DNA of 64,000 nucleotides from Diplolepis rosae (taxonomy: Eukaryota; Arthropoda; Insecta; Hymenoptera; Diplolepididae): positions 496,001 to 560,000 of the forward strand of contig JAPYXD010000741.1 in NCBI GenBank assembly GCA_030998225.1, in the 5' to 3' direction. The position numbers and the translations under genes were made by a program. Under the pieces are notes generated by a model that made no database searches, had not been told where the DNA came from, and worked only from the letters and a program-made list of their open reading frames with translations. This document shows, piece by piece, positions 1-10,409 of this stretch (the stretch's first letter is position 1; each line of letters opens with the position of its first letter).

Positions 1-315
1 TTACATGAAAATTTTTGTTCGAAGTGTTGAAATCTTGTTACAGTTTGACAAGATCATATGTACGAGTTCAATCTTTTTAATGAAGTATTTGGTAATGTTT
101 AATTTGTCTATTCTTTTGAAATCGGGGGATGATTTGAACAGTAAAAGAAATTTTCCGTTGGAATTCAAGGTCAGTAAATGCTTAAAGTTTTAAATCAAGA
201 TTTTAATTACAAAATTTTGAAGCTTTGTAATTAGCTTTGTAAATGACTACTTGATTCAAAAAGGAATTCAGCTCTGTAGAACATTTTTATATTTGGAATT
301 CAAAATCTGTGCTTA
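1..315. repeat. Outer arm of foldback element, cut off by gypsy LTR
   Basis: This stretch is the reverse complement of about 20215-20527, with scattered mismatches. The copy continues at 17638 after the gypsy insertion: the host sequence reads GTGCTTA before the LTR and CTTAGGCC after it, and the mate arm at 20208-20220 reads GGCCTAAGCAC without interruption. No coding sequence is supported; the 62-codon open frame is a chance frame in AT-rich repeat. Confidence 0.8.
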
Positions 316-1300
316 TGTGACGTCTTGGTTACTTACCCCCTATTATTATATTTAATTTTTTTCCTCGTTTAGAACGATAAAGAAATCCAGAGGATTTCTA
401 AACCGAAACTGGATGCGGGAAGCCAACAACAAATAAATATTCAAATATTTTACAATTATCAACTTTATTTTATGAGAACTCCCTTTAATATAAACTTGTA
501 TGAGAGAGAAAGAAAGAGAGAGAGAGTTATAAATATTCCTAAATATTAGATGGGGTGATGATAAAAACGCTTACTCTTGTTGAATCCTCTTAGCAATCAC
601 TGATAAGCCGAATGTTGCACTAGCCGTCTCTCCTTGATAGTGGGGGCGTGAAGGAAGATACTGGAGACGGGTCCAAGAATACTGACTGATGGTTTGAAGA
701 AAACAATCTGAGTGCCGGGCGATGGTTGAAGAAGACACTGGAGAAACTTGTTGGTAGCCGAGTTCCGGGCGAAGATTGAAGAAGACACTGACTTTTGCCA
801 ATTAGCAGCTAGTTTTATAGGTCCTCATTTGGGGCAAAATCCCCTCTATTAGTTGATATTATGAGTCAGAAACAACACGTAGACGCGTTTTCTAAGAATT
901 GTTTTGCTGAGTGCTGGCTTATAGTTCGGCACGTGCTGAACTTGTCTCTTCCGGTTGTCAGAATTGCCATATTAGGAAAAAGATCTAGATCAATACTCCT
1001 ACTCTTTGGTTTCTCCGATTTTCCTTCTTTCCGTAGCGGCAGACCCCCCGCTTAATCTTCTACCTGTGCCTACAGGTCTGGAAGGTTTGTTGACACAACG
1101 CGGTTAGACGGAGTTCTTCTTCCACAATGACTAATACCCTTACTATGTTTATTCATGGCTTCTCACTCCTCTCTTTCCCTTTACAGCTTGTTTACATTAC
1201 GCATCTAATGCTTCCGCGTGCTTTACAATTGTAGATGCATTCGTTAATATAAAAAGTATTATTATTATTTATGTAATACAGATCGTCACAGGACGTGACA
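316..1300 (-). repeat. Gypsy LTR (3' LTR in element orientation)
   Basis: The 985-bp repeat begins TGTGACGTC and ends GACGTGACA, an inverted terminal motif. It matches 16651-17633 nearly throughout, including a GA-rich stretch near 500-525 and an internal 50-bp direct duplication around CCGGGC at 715 and 765. Short open frames inside it occur in both LTR copies and look like chance frames. Confidence 0.93.
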
Positions 1301-1350
1301 CCTCCCCCCTTAAGTTTGTACATGGGGATGAAATGACCGTGTACAAACTT
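1301..1350 (-). promoter_or_regulatory. Polypurine tract and adjacent hairpin
   Basis: Directly beside the LTR the minus strand reads AAGGGGGGAGG (1301-1311), the expected polypurine tract that primes plus-strand DNA synthesis. It is followed by an inverted repeat: an 11-bp perfect stem 1312-1322 with 1340-1350 around a 17-nt loop containing GGGGATGAAAT. The polypurine role follows from position. The hairpin role is unknown. Confidence 0.75.
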
Positions 1351-1689
1351 TCGAAGATATTAAATTCCAAAAGTTACAAATTTTTACGTAATTTACATTG
1401 GTATTTCCATGGTTGATAATTGCATTTTCTTAAGTACATCAGTTTACACACAAAAAAAAATATTTCCGTATAATCGGTCCTAATAATATTCGAACAAAAT
1501 TTCAGATTTGCATATAGTGAAACTTATCCTAATGTTACAGACTTATCGATATACCAAGCTAGAAGAAAATTTTCTATTGCACACGCTTGCATAATTTTAT
1601 TATTTTTATATATATATTTTTTATAGTTGTTTTGTTTGATAATAAATTTGTATGAATAGTCTTTCTAATTATGTTGATAAATTATAATT

Positions 1690-2350
1690 GAACATCATTA
1701 TTTTTTGAAAAAACGCACACAATAATAAAGTTTATATGAGAAATCTGTTACACACACACACACACATACACGTGCATATATATATTTTGTTTTTTTTTTT
1801 GTAAATTTGTATACATATAATTTCCTTTTTCTGTTAATTAAGATGTTTAATATGTATTAACATTATGTATTCGAAAAAAACCGCATATAATTTTTAAGCT
1901 TACTTTTTTAGATATCTATCACACATACAAAGCACATATATATATATATCTATTTTTCATGTTTTTGTATTTTGCTTTATCAATATTATTTTTTGTTCAT
2001 ATATATATATATAATTTCATTTTTCAAGATATTTAATTAACATTATTTGTTTAAAAAGAACACATATCATTACAAAGGTTTATTCTTTATATCTATCACA
2101 CATATATTTATATATTTTTTTTTTCTTTTGTGTTTTGTTTTATCAATGTTTGTTAATTCATATATATTTAATTTCATTTTTGTTATTCAAGATATTCAAT
2201 TAACATTATTGGTTTAAAAGAACACATATAGTTACATAGGTTTATTCTTTATATATCTATCGCACATACATAACACACACATATATTTATTTTGCATGTT
2301 TTTGGATTTTTGCTTTTATCAATTTTTTCGTATAAAGTAGATTAACTTAA
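1690..2350. repeat. Degenerate tandem array of about 170-bp units
   Basis: Four units start near 1691, 1859, 2039 and 2202 (spacings about 168, 180, 163). Each has AACATTATT, an A-rich block, CACATAT, a TTTATTCTTTATATC-like block, CTATCACACATACA, and TATATAT followed by TTTTGCTTTATCAA. They lie in the 3' untranslated part of the gypsy element. No coding sequence is seen. Confidence 0.65.
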
Positions 2351-2361
2351 TCGTATTTGTG

Positions 2362-2424
2362 ATAGTTACGGGACGTGACACCTCCCCCCTTTTTTTTGAA
2401 CATGGGGATGAAATTAACATGTTC
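2362..2424 (-). repeat. Second copy of LTR tip, polypurine tract and hairpin
   Basis: GGACGTGACACCTCCCCCCT at 2371-2390 repeats 1291-1310 exactly, and CATGGGGATGAAAT follows in both. It is spaced 1080 bp from the first copy. A 7-bp stem (2398-2404 with 2418-2424) surrounds the shared loop core. It may be the scar of an older LTR end or a tandem duplication that included the tandem array between the copies. Confidence 0.7.
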
Positions 2425-3943
2425 GAACTTATTTGTCCACTTTACTTAAATTTATGAAAAAATGTGTCACATCGCGTGAAAATCATATATCTATCTGTAT
2501 AAAATTTATTATCTTTCTTGACAGAAACTTTAAAATTTACTCTACAAACTTTTTATTACGCTTTGGACCATGACACTTTACTGGTTTGTGACCTCTTTGA
2601 TAACAACGCTCGCATGTACCCGTCCATTTATATAGTTTAATTTTTTCGGAGTCGTTTTCTACAATTTTTTAAATTTATTTTCGGGCTCTCTTCGTTCACT
2701 AAATAAATAGTCCTTGTACAGAAACTCTAATAGCTTTCGTGCTGAATTATGCTTGGCTTCTCTTTTGTTTTTTGATTTCATTATAGTACATATAGCTATG
2801 AGTATCGGTATATTACTAGGAAATTTACACATTGATTAATTTCAAAATTTAAGCCCTTAAAATCGTGCTCCAAACTTACTTTTTATATCATCAAAACGTC
2901 AGCTTAAGTCGTTAATGACATTCATCGTTTTCTATATTCAAACTCCGAAATAGATACCTTATATATTATTTTAGAGGACCTTCTGCTTTAGAATATCATT
3001 GATAAGATTCATGTCAACGTAAAAACTTGATATATACATTCAATGCACATCTAAATAAGTATTTTCCTTTACATAAAATTCATTTACTTCCATAGCAGAA
3101 GGGAATATATTATCTTAAGAAAATTTTTAGGAAAATTTTCGTTATCGATAATTATCATAGTACACGAGAAAATTTTCTTAATGCGAGTAAATTATGTGCA
3201 TGAAAAATATCCATAAATCTTCAAGAAAGTTCAAAATATTTGTATTGTTGAGGGAGAAAGATAATCTTTTATTTAATTTGTTGTTTGCTTTTTTTATCAG
3301 TAATTCTTTATCAATAAAATTTCACTTTTTAATGAATATTTCAGTTTCCTCCGATTAGTGTTCTTTGGAAACTAAGTACTTTGCGAGTACCCTTGAAAAA
3401 CAGTGAATAACTATCTTCTCCTAAAAATAAAATTCAGTTTTACAAAGGCTGGAAATAAATATTCGTTAAATGATCTGATTTCTTTTTATTTTTTTGTAAT
3501 CATAAAAATTGACTTGTATAAAATTTGGGACAAATAATGGACTTTAATTATGAAATGAATAAAATGTCTTTCGGACAAAATGCTTCTTGAATGACTGTTT
3601 CCTAGAAAAGAGAACATAGACTATTAGTAATTGACCTGAAAGAAGAGTTATTTGTTAAATGGGAAAAAGATTTACAGATCAAACCTCGTTTATGAGAAAA
3701 AGTTGAAAAATTTTCTGATAATTGTAGTTTTTTTTTCGTTGATTTCTTTGAACAATTGTTTGAGATATTATTGGGATTTTTACATATTTTGTATAAAGAT
3801 ATCATTTTTGGACGTAAAAGATCTTTGTGTTTCCAAATCTCCATAATTGCTTAAAAAAGCTCATAAAGTTCTTGTATTAATTTTATTTATTTAAATGCTG
3901 CTTCATTTTCAGTAGCTATTTTTGCTTGATTTTCCATTCTACA
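2425..3943. other. Gypsy 3' untranslated region, no gene seen
   Basis: AT-rich sequence between the duplicated polypurine segment and the remnant ORF. Stop codons are frequent in all frames, and the short frames near 3602-3846 overlap on both strands and resemble nothing. I see no further repeats or RNA genes. Confidence 0.5.
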
Positions 3944-4442
3944 TTATGATATGAAAATTATTCTTTTGTCATTGTTAAAACCTTTGTGAGATAGAAATTC
4001 TAGTTCTTCCAGCTCATATTTAATCGTTGAATCCTTCAGAATTCTTATATGATTAAGATTACCCAAAGTTTTGGCTTTATATATATCTTCTTGTGATTTT
4101 GATTCTTGTCGTCTCGTTAAATTCATAGAGGCTGTAGTCCTTGGTATAGATTGAGTTCCCACGTTGATACTTTCCTTGAAAAGTATAAGAAAAAATGCAA
4201 TTTTTTCGTAAGCTTCATAGTAATAAATCCTAATATGCATAGGGCCCTTTTGTTTGTATGGTTAAAAATGATGTGTTTAATTGTTTCTGGATTTGTTATG
4301 TTTTGAGACCGATTTGGTACATTGCAGTCGTCCTAATTAAATATTCCATTTATAAATAAATATGGCCATAAAGCTTTTATATCAACTTGACGAACGATTA
4401 AATCACATAATAAGTCAATGCGTTTGCGATGTTTTTGTTCCA
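3944..4442 (-). pseudogene. Accessory ORF remnant downstream of pol, CARD-like
   Basis: On the minus strand a frame opens at an ATG near 4442 and encodes a helical, Leu-rich start with WPYLFINGIFN, then an in-frame stop near 4334, DDCNVP and PETIKHIIF. After a one-base shift it continues as KGP near 4250 and AYEKIAFFLILFKES (start 4240) until a stop at 3944. The pattern of a hydrophobic segment, a short-loop GIF, and a late GP-x-AY helix recalls caspase-recruitment (CARD) death-fold domains, but that is a weak by-eye resemblance. The position after integrase is where gypsy elements may carry an extra gene. Broken by at least one stop and one frameshift. It could also be unrelated low-complexity sequence. 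Confidence 0.35.
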
Positions 4443-4499
4443 TTGTGATCTGCAATCATTTTTATTTAATTTTAATTCTTACTCCTCTGATTGGTTGCC

Positions 4500-5623
4500 G
4501 ATCGGGTTATATATGAAAGTCTAATTCTATTAATATTAACGATTTTAGGTTTATTTTTAACTGAAATTTTTATGTTTCCTTTGCCTAATATTTCAAGTAC
4601 TTCGTATGGTCCTGAATATTGATTTTCCAATTTCTTTAGTTCTCCTCCTTATAGTAAAAATACATTATCTCCGATTTTAAAATTTTGTGGATTAATTTTT
4701 CTGTCGTAATACTCTTTTGATTTTTCTTTATCTGCAATTAAATTTTGTCTTGCTATTCCACGCATTTCATGTAATTTTGTAATCAATTTTGTCAAGTACA
4801 TATTGTAAGTTTCTATTTTTTCATATTCTGGTAGAGGATCGCCGGATGGTAATCATGCTAATTTGCCAAAAACTAATTCATAAGGTGTGCATTTCGTTCC
4901 TTCATGAACACTTGTGTTATATGAAAACATTGCTAGTTTAACCCAGTCATCCCATTCTGTATTATTTTCGATAAATTGTTTAAGATATTCTTTAAGAACG
5001 TGATGGGATCTTTCCAAGGATCCATTTGATTGAGGGTGATAAGCAGTAGTCTTAAACTGACGTATTCGAAATCGTTTTGCCATTTTTCTGATTAAATTGC
5101 TTAGAAAATCTGCTCCTTGGTCTGTTAAAAACGCTTTTGGTGATCCATATATGCAAATAAATTTTTTAAGAAAAACGTCTGCTATTGTTCCAGCTTGGTG
5201 ATTTGGGAATGGGATTGCTAAAGAGTATTTAGTAAAATTATCTTGAATAGTAAGTATATATTGGTTTTGTGATGAAGTTGTTGGTAACTTTCCAACAATA
5301 TCTATTGAAATTTTCTCAAATGCTGTTCCTGGGGTATCGGTAATTATCATAGGGTTTTTTGTTTTGACCCGAACAAGTTTTTTAAGTTGACATTGTAAAC
5401 AGAGTTGTATATACTTTTGTATGTCCAATTTTATATTTTTCCAATAGTATCTGTGTCTGATTCTGTTATAAGTTTTTGTTACTCCTTTATGTCCTCCAAT
5501 TGCAGATGAATCAGCTTCTTCAATCAATTGATTTCTTTGCTCTTTTGTAGGGTATTGTGTGATTCCATTACAAATTATTATTTTAATTGTAGAATCCAAA
5601 AATGCTATTTTTAATGTAGCCAA
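4500..5623 (-). pseudogene. Gypsy integrase with GPY/F C-terminus
   Basis: Integrase inserts the cDNA copy into host DNA. The 256-residue open part (5623-4853) has a zinc-binding HHCC region with H45, C75 and C78, and a complete DDE core: D108 in ISIDIVG, D168 in TDQGADF and E204 in SLERSH, with 35 residues between the second Asp and the Glu as expected. The usual first His of HHCC seems replaced by D38 in EEADSS. After a frame break near 4850 the C-terminal part continues to about 4500 with an in-frame stop near 4651, and contains GPYEVLEILGKG, the GPY/F module of gypsy integrases. Catalytic residues are intact, but the protein as a whole is broken. Confidence 0.88.
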
Positions 5624-6342
5624 AATTTCTTCTCACAAAACATTGTTAATGTGTGGTGATTTCGCAATACTAATTGATTTAATATTTAATTCTTTTACCA
5701 TGGAGTGAAGAGAATAAATCGCTAGTTAATATCTTTAGTCGTTTCTCCTAGACTTGCCTTAAATTCGTCTTCTATTGGAAGTACAAAATGGTATTGATTT
5801 CCCTTACGTAATTTTTGGACTATTCCTTTTAGTAAATTTTTAAAATTAGGTAATTTTCCACGTTTTTCTAAAAGTTTAGAGCCTACATCGCGAGGTTCTC
5901 CTTTATTGCTTACAAAATACGCATAATTATCTTTTCTCATCGTTAATTGGTCTCGGCATTCAACTATATTTTTCTGTGTCCTAGGCAGTCCGGATGTTGA
6001 AGGTTGATCAGGGGGTGGCCTTTCTTCTGTAAAATCGCCTCCGTCAGAGTTTTCAGAATTCTCTATTTCCAGTATATCCGGTTGTTCGTTTTCGTTTTCA
6101 TCTTCTTCATTTTGAAAATTTTTCTGGATTTCTTCTTCTTCTTCGTTTTCACTTGATAAGTCAGAATTTTATTCAAAATAACTTCCTTCTTTAAATTCTT
6201 CTTTAAATTTTTCATCTTCATTTTCTTTAACATGTTTTTTCTTCTTATTTGCTTTAGGCTTTTGCTTGATATCATAATCGGCATCAGAATCAGATTCTTC
6301 TTCTGATTCTATAAATTTACGTTTTTATCATTCTCAGGTGAT
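5624..6342 (-). pseudogene. Pol linker between RNase H and integrase
   Basis: Minus-strand fragments in two frames join RNase H to integrase. One (5940-5722, 72 residues) begins RKDNYAYFVSNKGEPRDVG and includes LPNFKNL and YHFVLPIEDE, which looks like the folded linker found at this place in related insect gypsy elements. The other (6284-6063) is a Lys/Glu/Asn-rich acidic-basic stretch. Frame changes separate them from each other and from neighbours, so the polyprotein is not continuous here. No catalytic motif is visible; the role is inferred only from position. Confidence 0.55.
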
Positions 6343-8475
6343 TTATTTATAACTTTTTCTGAGTCTACCTCTTTTTTTCATTGGTTCCTGTAATTTTACT
6401 CCTTGAATAATCTTTAGTGGCCTTCTACGTTTCTTTCGTACCTTATTCGTTATTTCAACATTTCTTAGTGATTTATTTTTATTAGTATCTTCATTTTCAT
6501 CCATATTTATATTTCTCAAATTTTTTAACTGACCCCTTGTTTGCATAGCATAACATTCTTCTTTATTTTCTAGTAAAGTTGGAATCGAGTCCATAAAGCA
6601 TTTTAAAAATTGTGAAACAAATGTTTCCGAAATAATTTCTTCATTAATTGACTTGCATAAAGCGATTCCATTTTCCTTATTTTTAATTTTATTCATTATT
6701 ATATTAATTAACCTTTTAATAATTATATTAAATTCCTCGTCCAGTTGTTCAGTAGTTTGTTCATTGTTTTCATATGTCGCTTCTTTTTTTGTATTCTTTA
6801 AATCTAATTCAACACGACATTTTTCATCATTGTCATCATCATTTTTCAATAAGTATTCTTCTCTTAATAATTGTTTAATTTCTTCAGTTTCATTTCCATG
6901 AATTTTTCCTTCATTAAAATCATCATAATAGTGTTTATTAATATTTTCAAATAACGTTCCTTCGTATAATTCCTTAATTTCTTCATAATTTTCACAAATT
7001 TTTTGTTTCTCGAAATCTTCAATATTCATGTAATCGTTTTGTTCCTTATTATTCATATTCTTAATTAAATTACCATCATTTGTCAGTATCTCTTCGTTTC
7101 CTCTTAAATAACTATAATCAGTATCTTCATCTTCAATAGCCTTATATTTTAATCCATCATAATTTCTTCGATTATTCTTATTTTTAGATATATTCTTCTT
7201 GTTCATAAATTGTTTAGATTCCTTAAAATTACTTCCTTCAATATTTCCTTCAATTACATCATAATCTATTTTTTCATAGCACGTAAGATTTGTTTCTGGT
7301 ACCTTTTTCTTACATTTAAGATCAGATATGCTTTTTGCGTTTCTTTGTTCAATTAAATTTATTTCAATACTATTCTTATTATTTATATCATCATTTTCAA
7401 TATCATCTAAACCAATAGGATTTCTAGATAAAGCGTCTGCATTCACATTAGTTTTACCTGCTTTGTATGCAACATCAAAATCATATTCTGCCAGTTTTAG
7501 TTTCCACCTAGTTACTCGTGAGCAAGGGTCTTTCGAGTTTTGAAACCATACTAATGGTTTATGGTCTGTGACCAAGGTAAATTTTCGTCCATATAAGTAA
7601 GGGCGAAAATATGTTACACAATAAATAATTGCTAATGCTTCTTTTTCATATGTATCATATTTTCTCTCACAATCATTCAATGATCTAGAAGTATAAGATA
7701 TAGGTTTATCTTTACCTATTTTACCTTGAGAAAGTATTCCTCCTATAGCGAATCCTGACGCATCAGTTGTTAAAATGAAAGGTTGTGAGAAGTCTGGTCT
7801 TTGTAAAAGGGGTTCTTCACACAATTTTTCTTTTAGAAGTTCAAATGCTTCTTGTTGCTTTTCTGACAAAATAAATTTTACATCTTTCTTTAAAAGTTGG
7901 TTCAAGGGTGTTGCAATTTTAGAGAATGCTTTAATGAATCCTCTATAATATCCAGCTAGTCCTAAAAATTGCTTAATATTTTTATGGTTTTTGGGGGTTG
8001 GAAAACTTTTTACAGCTTCTATTTTCTCAGGGCCTGGGCGTACTCCTTCTTTGTCTATTATATGTCCTAAGTATGCGACTTCTGGACGTAAGAATTCACA
8101 TTTATCTGGTTGTAATTTTAGATTTTCTGCGCTTAGTCCTTCCATCAGTTTGTTAAATTTTTCCTCGTGTTCTTCTAAGGAGTTTGCATATAAAACGATG
8201 TCACCTAGGTAGACAAATAATTTAGTTTCTTGAATTCCTGTTAAAACTGAATCCTTTAATCGCTGAAAAGTAGCTGGTGCATTTTTCAAACCAAATGGTA
8301 TACGGTCAAATTCATAATGGCCATAGGGGGTTGAAAAAGCTGTCTTATGAGAATCTTCTGGACTCTTTTTTATTTGATGAAATACTGAAGCAAGATCTAA
8401 TACAGAAAAATATTGTACTGATCCTAGTTGGTCTAAAATATCAATAATATTCGATAAAAGGGTAAGAATATCCAA
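6343..8475 (-). CDS. Gypsy reverse transcriptase / RNase H, catalytic Asp lost
   Basis: This 710-codon open frame holds the RT palm and thumb (about residues 20-200), RNase H (about 235-353) and a long Asn/Glu/Lys-rich tail. RT motifs visible are SVLDLASVFHQI with catalytic D27, FGLKNAPATFQ, and YLGD at residues 89-92. The last should be YxDD; the first Asp of the pair is Gly (codon near 8203-8205), which predicts loss of polymerase activity. RNase H acidic residues are present: TDASG (D238), YEKEALA, TDHKPL (D304) and NADALSR (D347). The N-terminal fingers lie in another frame in 8476-8580. The tail after residue 353 has no recognisable domain and runs into the pol linker. The apparent start is only where the frame opens. 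Confidence 0.9.
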   Translation of the reverse strand: MDILTLLSNIIDILDQLGSVQYFSVLDLASVFHQIKKSPEDSHKTAFSTPYGHYEFDRIPFGLKNAPATFQRLKDSVLTGIQETKLFVYLGDIVLYANSLEEHEEKFNKLMEGLSAENLKLQPDKCEFLRPEVAYLGHIIDKEGVRPGPEKIEAVKSFPTPKNHKNIKQFLGLAGYYRGFIKAFSKIATPLNQLLKKDVKFILSEKQQEAFELLKEKLCEEPLLQRPDFSQPFILTTDASGFAIGGILSQGKIGKDKPISYTSRSLNDCERKYDTYEKEALAIIYCVTYFRPYLYGRKFTLVTDHKPLVWFQNSKDPCSRVTRWKLKLAEYDFDVAYKAGKTNVNADALSRNPIGLDDIENDDINNKNSIEINLIEQRNAKSISDLKCKKKVPETNLTCYEKIDYDVIEGNIEGSNFKESKQFMNKKNISKNKNNRRNYDGLKYKAIEDEDTDYSYLRGNEEILTNDGNLIKNMNNKEQNDYMNIEDFEKQKICENYEEIKELYEGTLFENINKHYYDDFNEGKIHGNETEEIKQLLREEYLLKNDDDNDEKCRVELDLKNTKKEATYENNEQTTEQLDEEFNIIIKRLINIIMNKIKNKENGIALCKSINEEIISETFVSQFLKCFMDSIPTLLENKEECYAMQTRGQLKNLRNINMDENEDTNKNKSLRNVEITNKVRKKRRRPLKIIQGVKLQEPMKKRGRLRKSYK

Positions 8476-8551
8476 TCGTTTTTATTAAGTTTGCGAAAAA
8501 CTTGTACCATTCGCCATTTCCTATTTCCATGTGAGTCTAATTTCTTTGATA

Positions 8552-9193
8552 CTATCCAAACAGGTGTGTTAAGTGGTGATTGTGAAGGTTTGATAATTTA
8601 TGTACTGGAGGGAATCTATATTGTTTTGAAAATATAGGTTGATCATCTGTTGTCGGAATGTTATGTTGTAAGGCAGTTGTTGCTCCTAAGGGTTCTCCTG
8701 GTATATGAAAACGATCTGCATATTTTTGTATTAAATTTTCAACATGTTGCTTTTCTTCTTGATTTAAATGATCCAATCTTAATAATTCTTTAATGGAATT
8801 TTCCCGATTTTTATTTGAAATGTTAAATGATTGATCATAATCGTTTATTTTTGGAATCTGATTAATAAAATCATTGAAAGTTTGTTGTGAAAAATTAAAC
8901 TCTTTTCCGTCTTCTAAATTTGTTTTTGTGTTGGTTTTCTTTTCTTCGTGTATTGGCACTTCTTCAAAATCAATTAGTTCAACAGTTGGTATGGTTAACT
9001 TTTGAGGTTGTGTGTTTGTATTGAATATTTTCATGTACGCTTTATTGTTGTTATTAGAGACAATTGCATTTCCTAAATAAACTCCATTACATAGATGTAG
9101 TTGTGGAATAAATCCCTGTTTTTGTTCACTGTTTTTAATTCTTACGTAAAAATCTGAAATTGTTCTTGTTGGTACCAATATAGTTTCTTGCAT
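8552..9193 (-). CDS. Pol segment between protease and RT
   Basis: This 213-codon frame starts MQETILVPTRTISDFYVRI and ends with QYRFPPVHKLS. The first half resembles the beta-rich spacer that follows protease in gypsy polyproteins (residues such as LVPTRT and VYLGNAIV). The end is the short region leading into RT fingers (FSKQYRFPPVH), and the next conserved piece, NTPVWIVSKKLDSHG, appears in another frame at about 8510-8570, so a frameshift separates it from the RT frame. It is part of the pol polyprotein, not an independent gene. Confidence 0.7.
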   Translation of the reverse strand: MQETILVPTRTISDFYVRIKNSEQKQGFIPQLHLCNGVYLGNAIVSNNNNKAYMKIFNTNTQPQKLTIPTVELIDFEEVPIHEEKKTNTKTNLEDGKEFNFSQQTFNDFINQIPKINDYDQSFNISNKNRENSIKELLRLDHLNQEEKQHVENLIQKYADRFHIPGEPLGATTALQHNIPTTDDQPIFSKQYRFPPVHKLSNLHNHHLTHLFG

Positions 9194-9254
9194 TTCAAAT
9201 GGGTAAATTTTATCATTTATTTCAAGCTGTTTTTCTGCATAATTAATTTTTGCG

Positions 9255-9509
9255 TTATTGTTTCTGAAAAACTGTACCTAATATACCATCATGTTCAATT
9301 GGTACTTCGTTCGGTATTCTGTTGCGGGTAGTCAAGTAGCCAAAAATATTGATTGTTATTTGGCCAAGTGTAAATACAGGGTGTTCATTTATACCTGTTA
9401 GCTTTAGACATTCAAATTTATTTATTTTTACGTTTGTTTTGACTGCTTGTTGTTTGATTAAATTTGATCCGGCTCCTGTATCTATCATCATGTGTATAGG
9501 ATTTTTCAA
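9255..9509 (-). CDS. Gypsy aspartic protease fragment
   Basis: The 84-codon frame begins KNPIHMMIDTGAGSNLI. DTG with the flanking hydrophobics is the active-site loop of retroviral-type aspartic proteases, which act as dimers and process Gag-Pol. A later HDGILGT is the expected second conserved block. The start upstream is probably continuous with gag/pol rather than an independent ATG; the frame ends at a stop at 9255. The catalytic Asp is present. It lies between the nucleocapsid zinc knuckle and the RT spacer, as expected. Confidence 0.8.
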   Translation of the reverse strand: MKNPIHMMIDTGAGSNLIKQQAVKTNVKINKFECLKLTGINEHPVFTLGQITINIFGYLTTRNRIPNEVPIEHDGILGTVFQKQ

Positions 9510-9610
9510 TCCTTCAGCTGATAAAATTATATGAGAAAATGTATTGCTTGTACTTAAATTGACTTTTTCTGTTTTATTTTCAATAATGTTAGGTGCATTT
9601 AACAGTTCAT

Positions 9611-10409
9611 TTAAGCCCTCCTTTGTGCACCCGTTCCGGGAAGGGCATTGGAGTTTTCCTGTTTATCAAATTCTTGTTGTTGTTGCTGTTGCTGTTGTTG
9701 TGGTGGTTGTTGTAATTGTTGATTCATATTAAATTGTTTGTTACAATTCCTAGATGTATGTCCTGGTGTGTTACATGAATAGCAAATAAGTTCAAAATTT
9801 TGACCTGGATTTGGTTTCTGATAAAAATTTGGATTCTGATTTCTATTCTGATTGTAGTTCGCATTATAATTTTGTCTTTGGTTGAAATAAGGGTTTTGAT
9901 TGAAATTCCTGCTTCGATTGAAATTTTGACCTTGATTAAGATTTCTATTGAAATTTGAAAAATTTCTGTTAAAATTCGAATTTTGGTTAAAATTTCGACT
10001 TTGGTTATTTCGAGTAGGATTGCGATACATATTTTGATTATTCCGAATAAAGTTTGGGTTTCGGTTCTATCTATTTCCTTGGGAAAAATTTGGGTGGGTT
10101 GGGGAAATATTTATGTCTCTATAATCGTTTCTACCTCTTTGTTGATTTGGGTTTTGCATCTGATATCTCTGTGAGGGTCTCCATTGATTTTCCTGACCCT
10201 GCCTATTTCCCTCGTATTGATTATTTTCTCTATTTAAGTTATTTCTTGACTGATTCCCTTGTAAGTTTTTGTTTGTTATTTGTTGAATATATTGAAAACA
10301 GGTTGCTGCTGTGTGACCTATTTTCTGACATATTTGACATTTAATTGGTTCTTCTCGCGCTAAGTTAATTTTAATTTTTTTTGTGAATTCTCGGTTATAA
10401 TATGATTTT
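9611..10409 (-). pseudogene. Gag nucleocapsid region, two CCHC knuckles
   Basis: Two CX2CX4HX4C zinc knuckles are present on the minus strand. One is CQICQKIGHTAATC at about 10298-10339, in a frame following the capsid part. The other is CYSCNTPGHTSRNC within the 139-codon frame 10030-9611 (C83, C86, H91, C96). Between them is a strongly biased Asn/Arg/Phe/Gln region of NRNFNQN-type repeats, and a poly-Gln tract (about nine Q) follows the second knuckle. Such knuckles bind the genomic RNA in Gag. A stop near 10070 and a frame change separate the knuckles, so this copy is broken. Confidence 0.8.

Noticed and set aside
861..1055. Small protein encoded in the gypsy LTR (also at 17197)
   Set aside because: Found in both LTRs because they are repeats; no codon bias or domain, and opposite strand to the element's genes.
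1690..2350. CRISPR-like array
   Set aside because: Units are long, degenerate and without spacers; the genome is eukaryotic.
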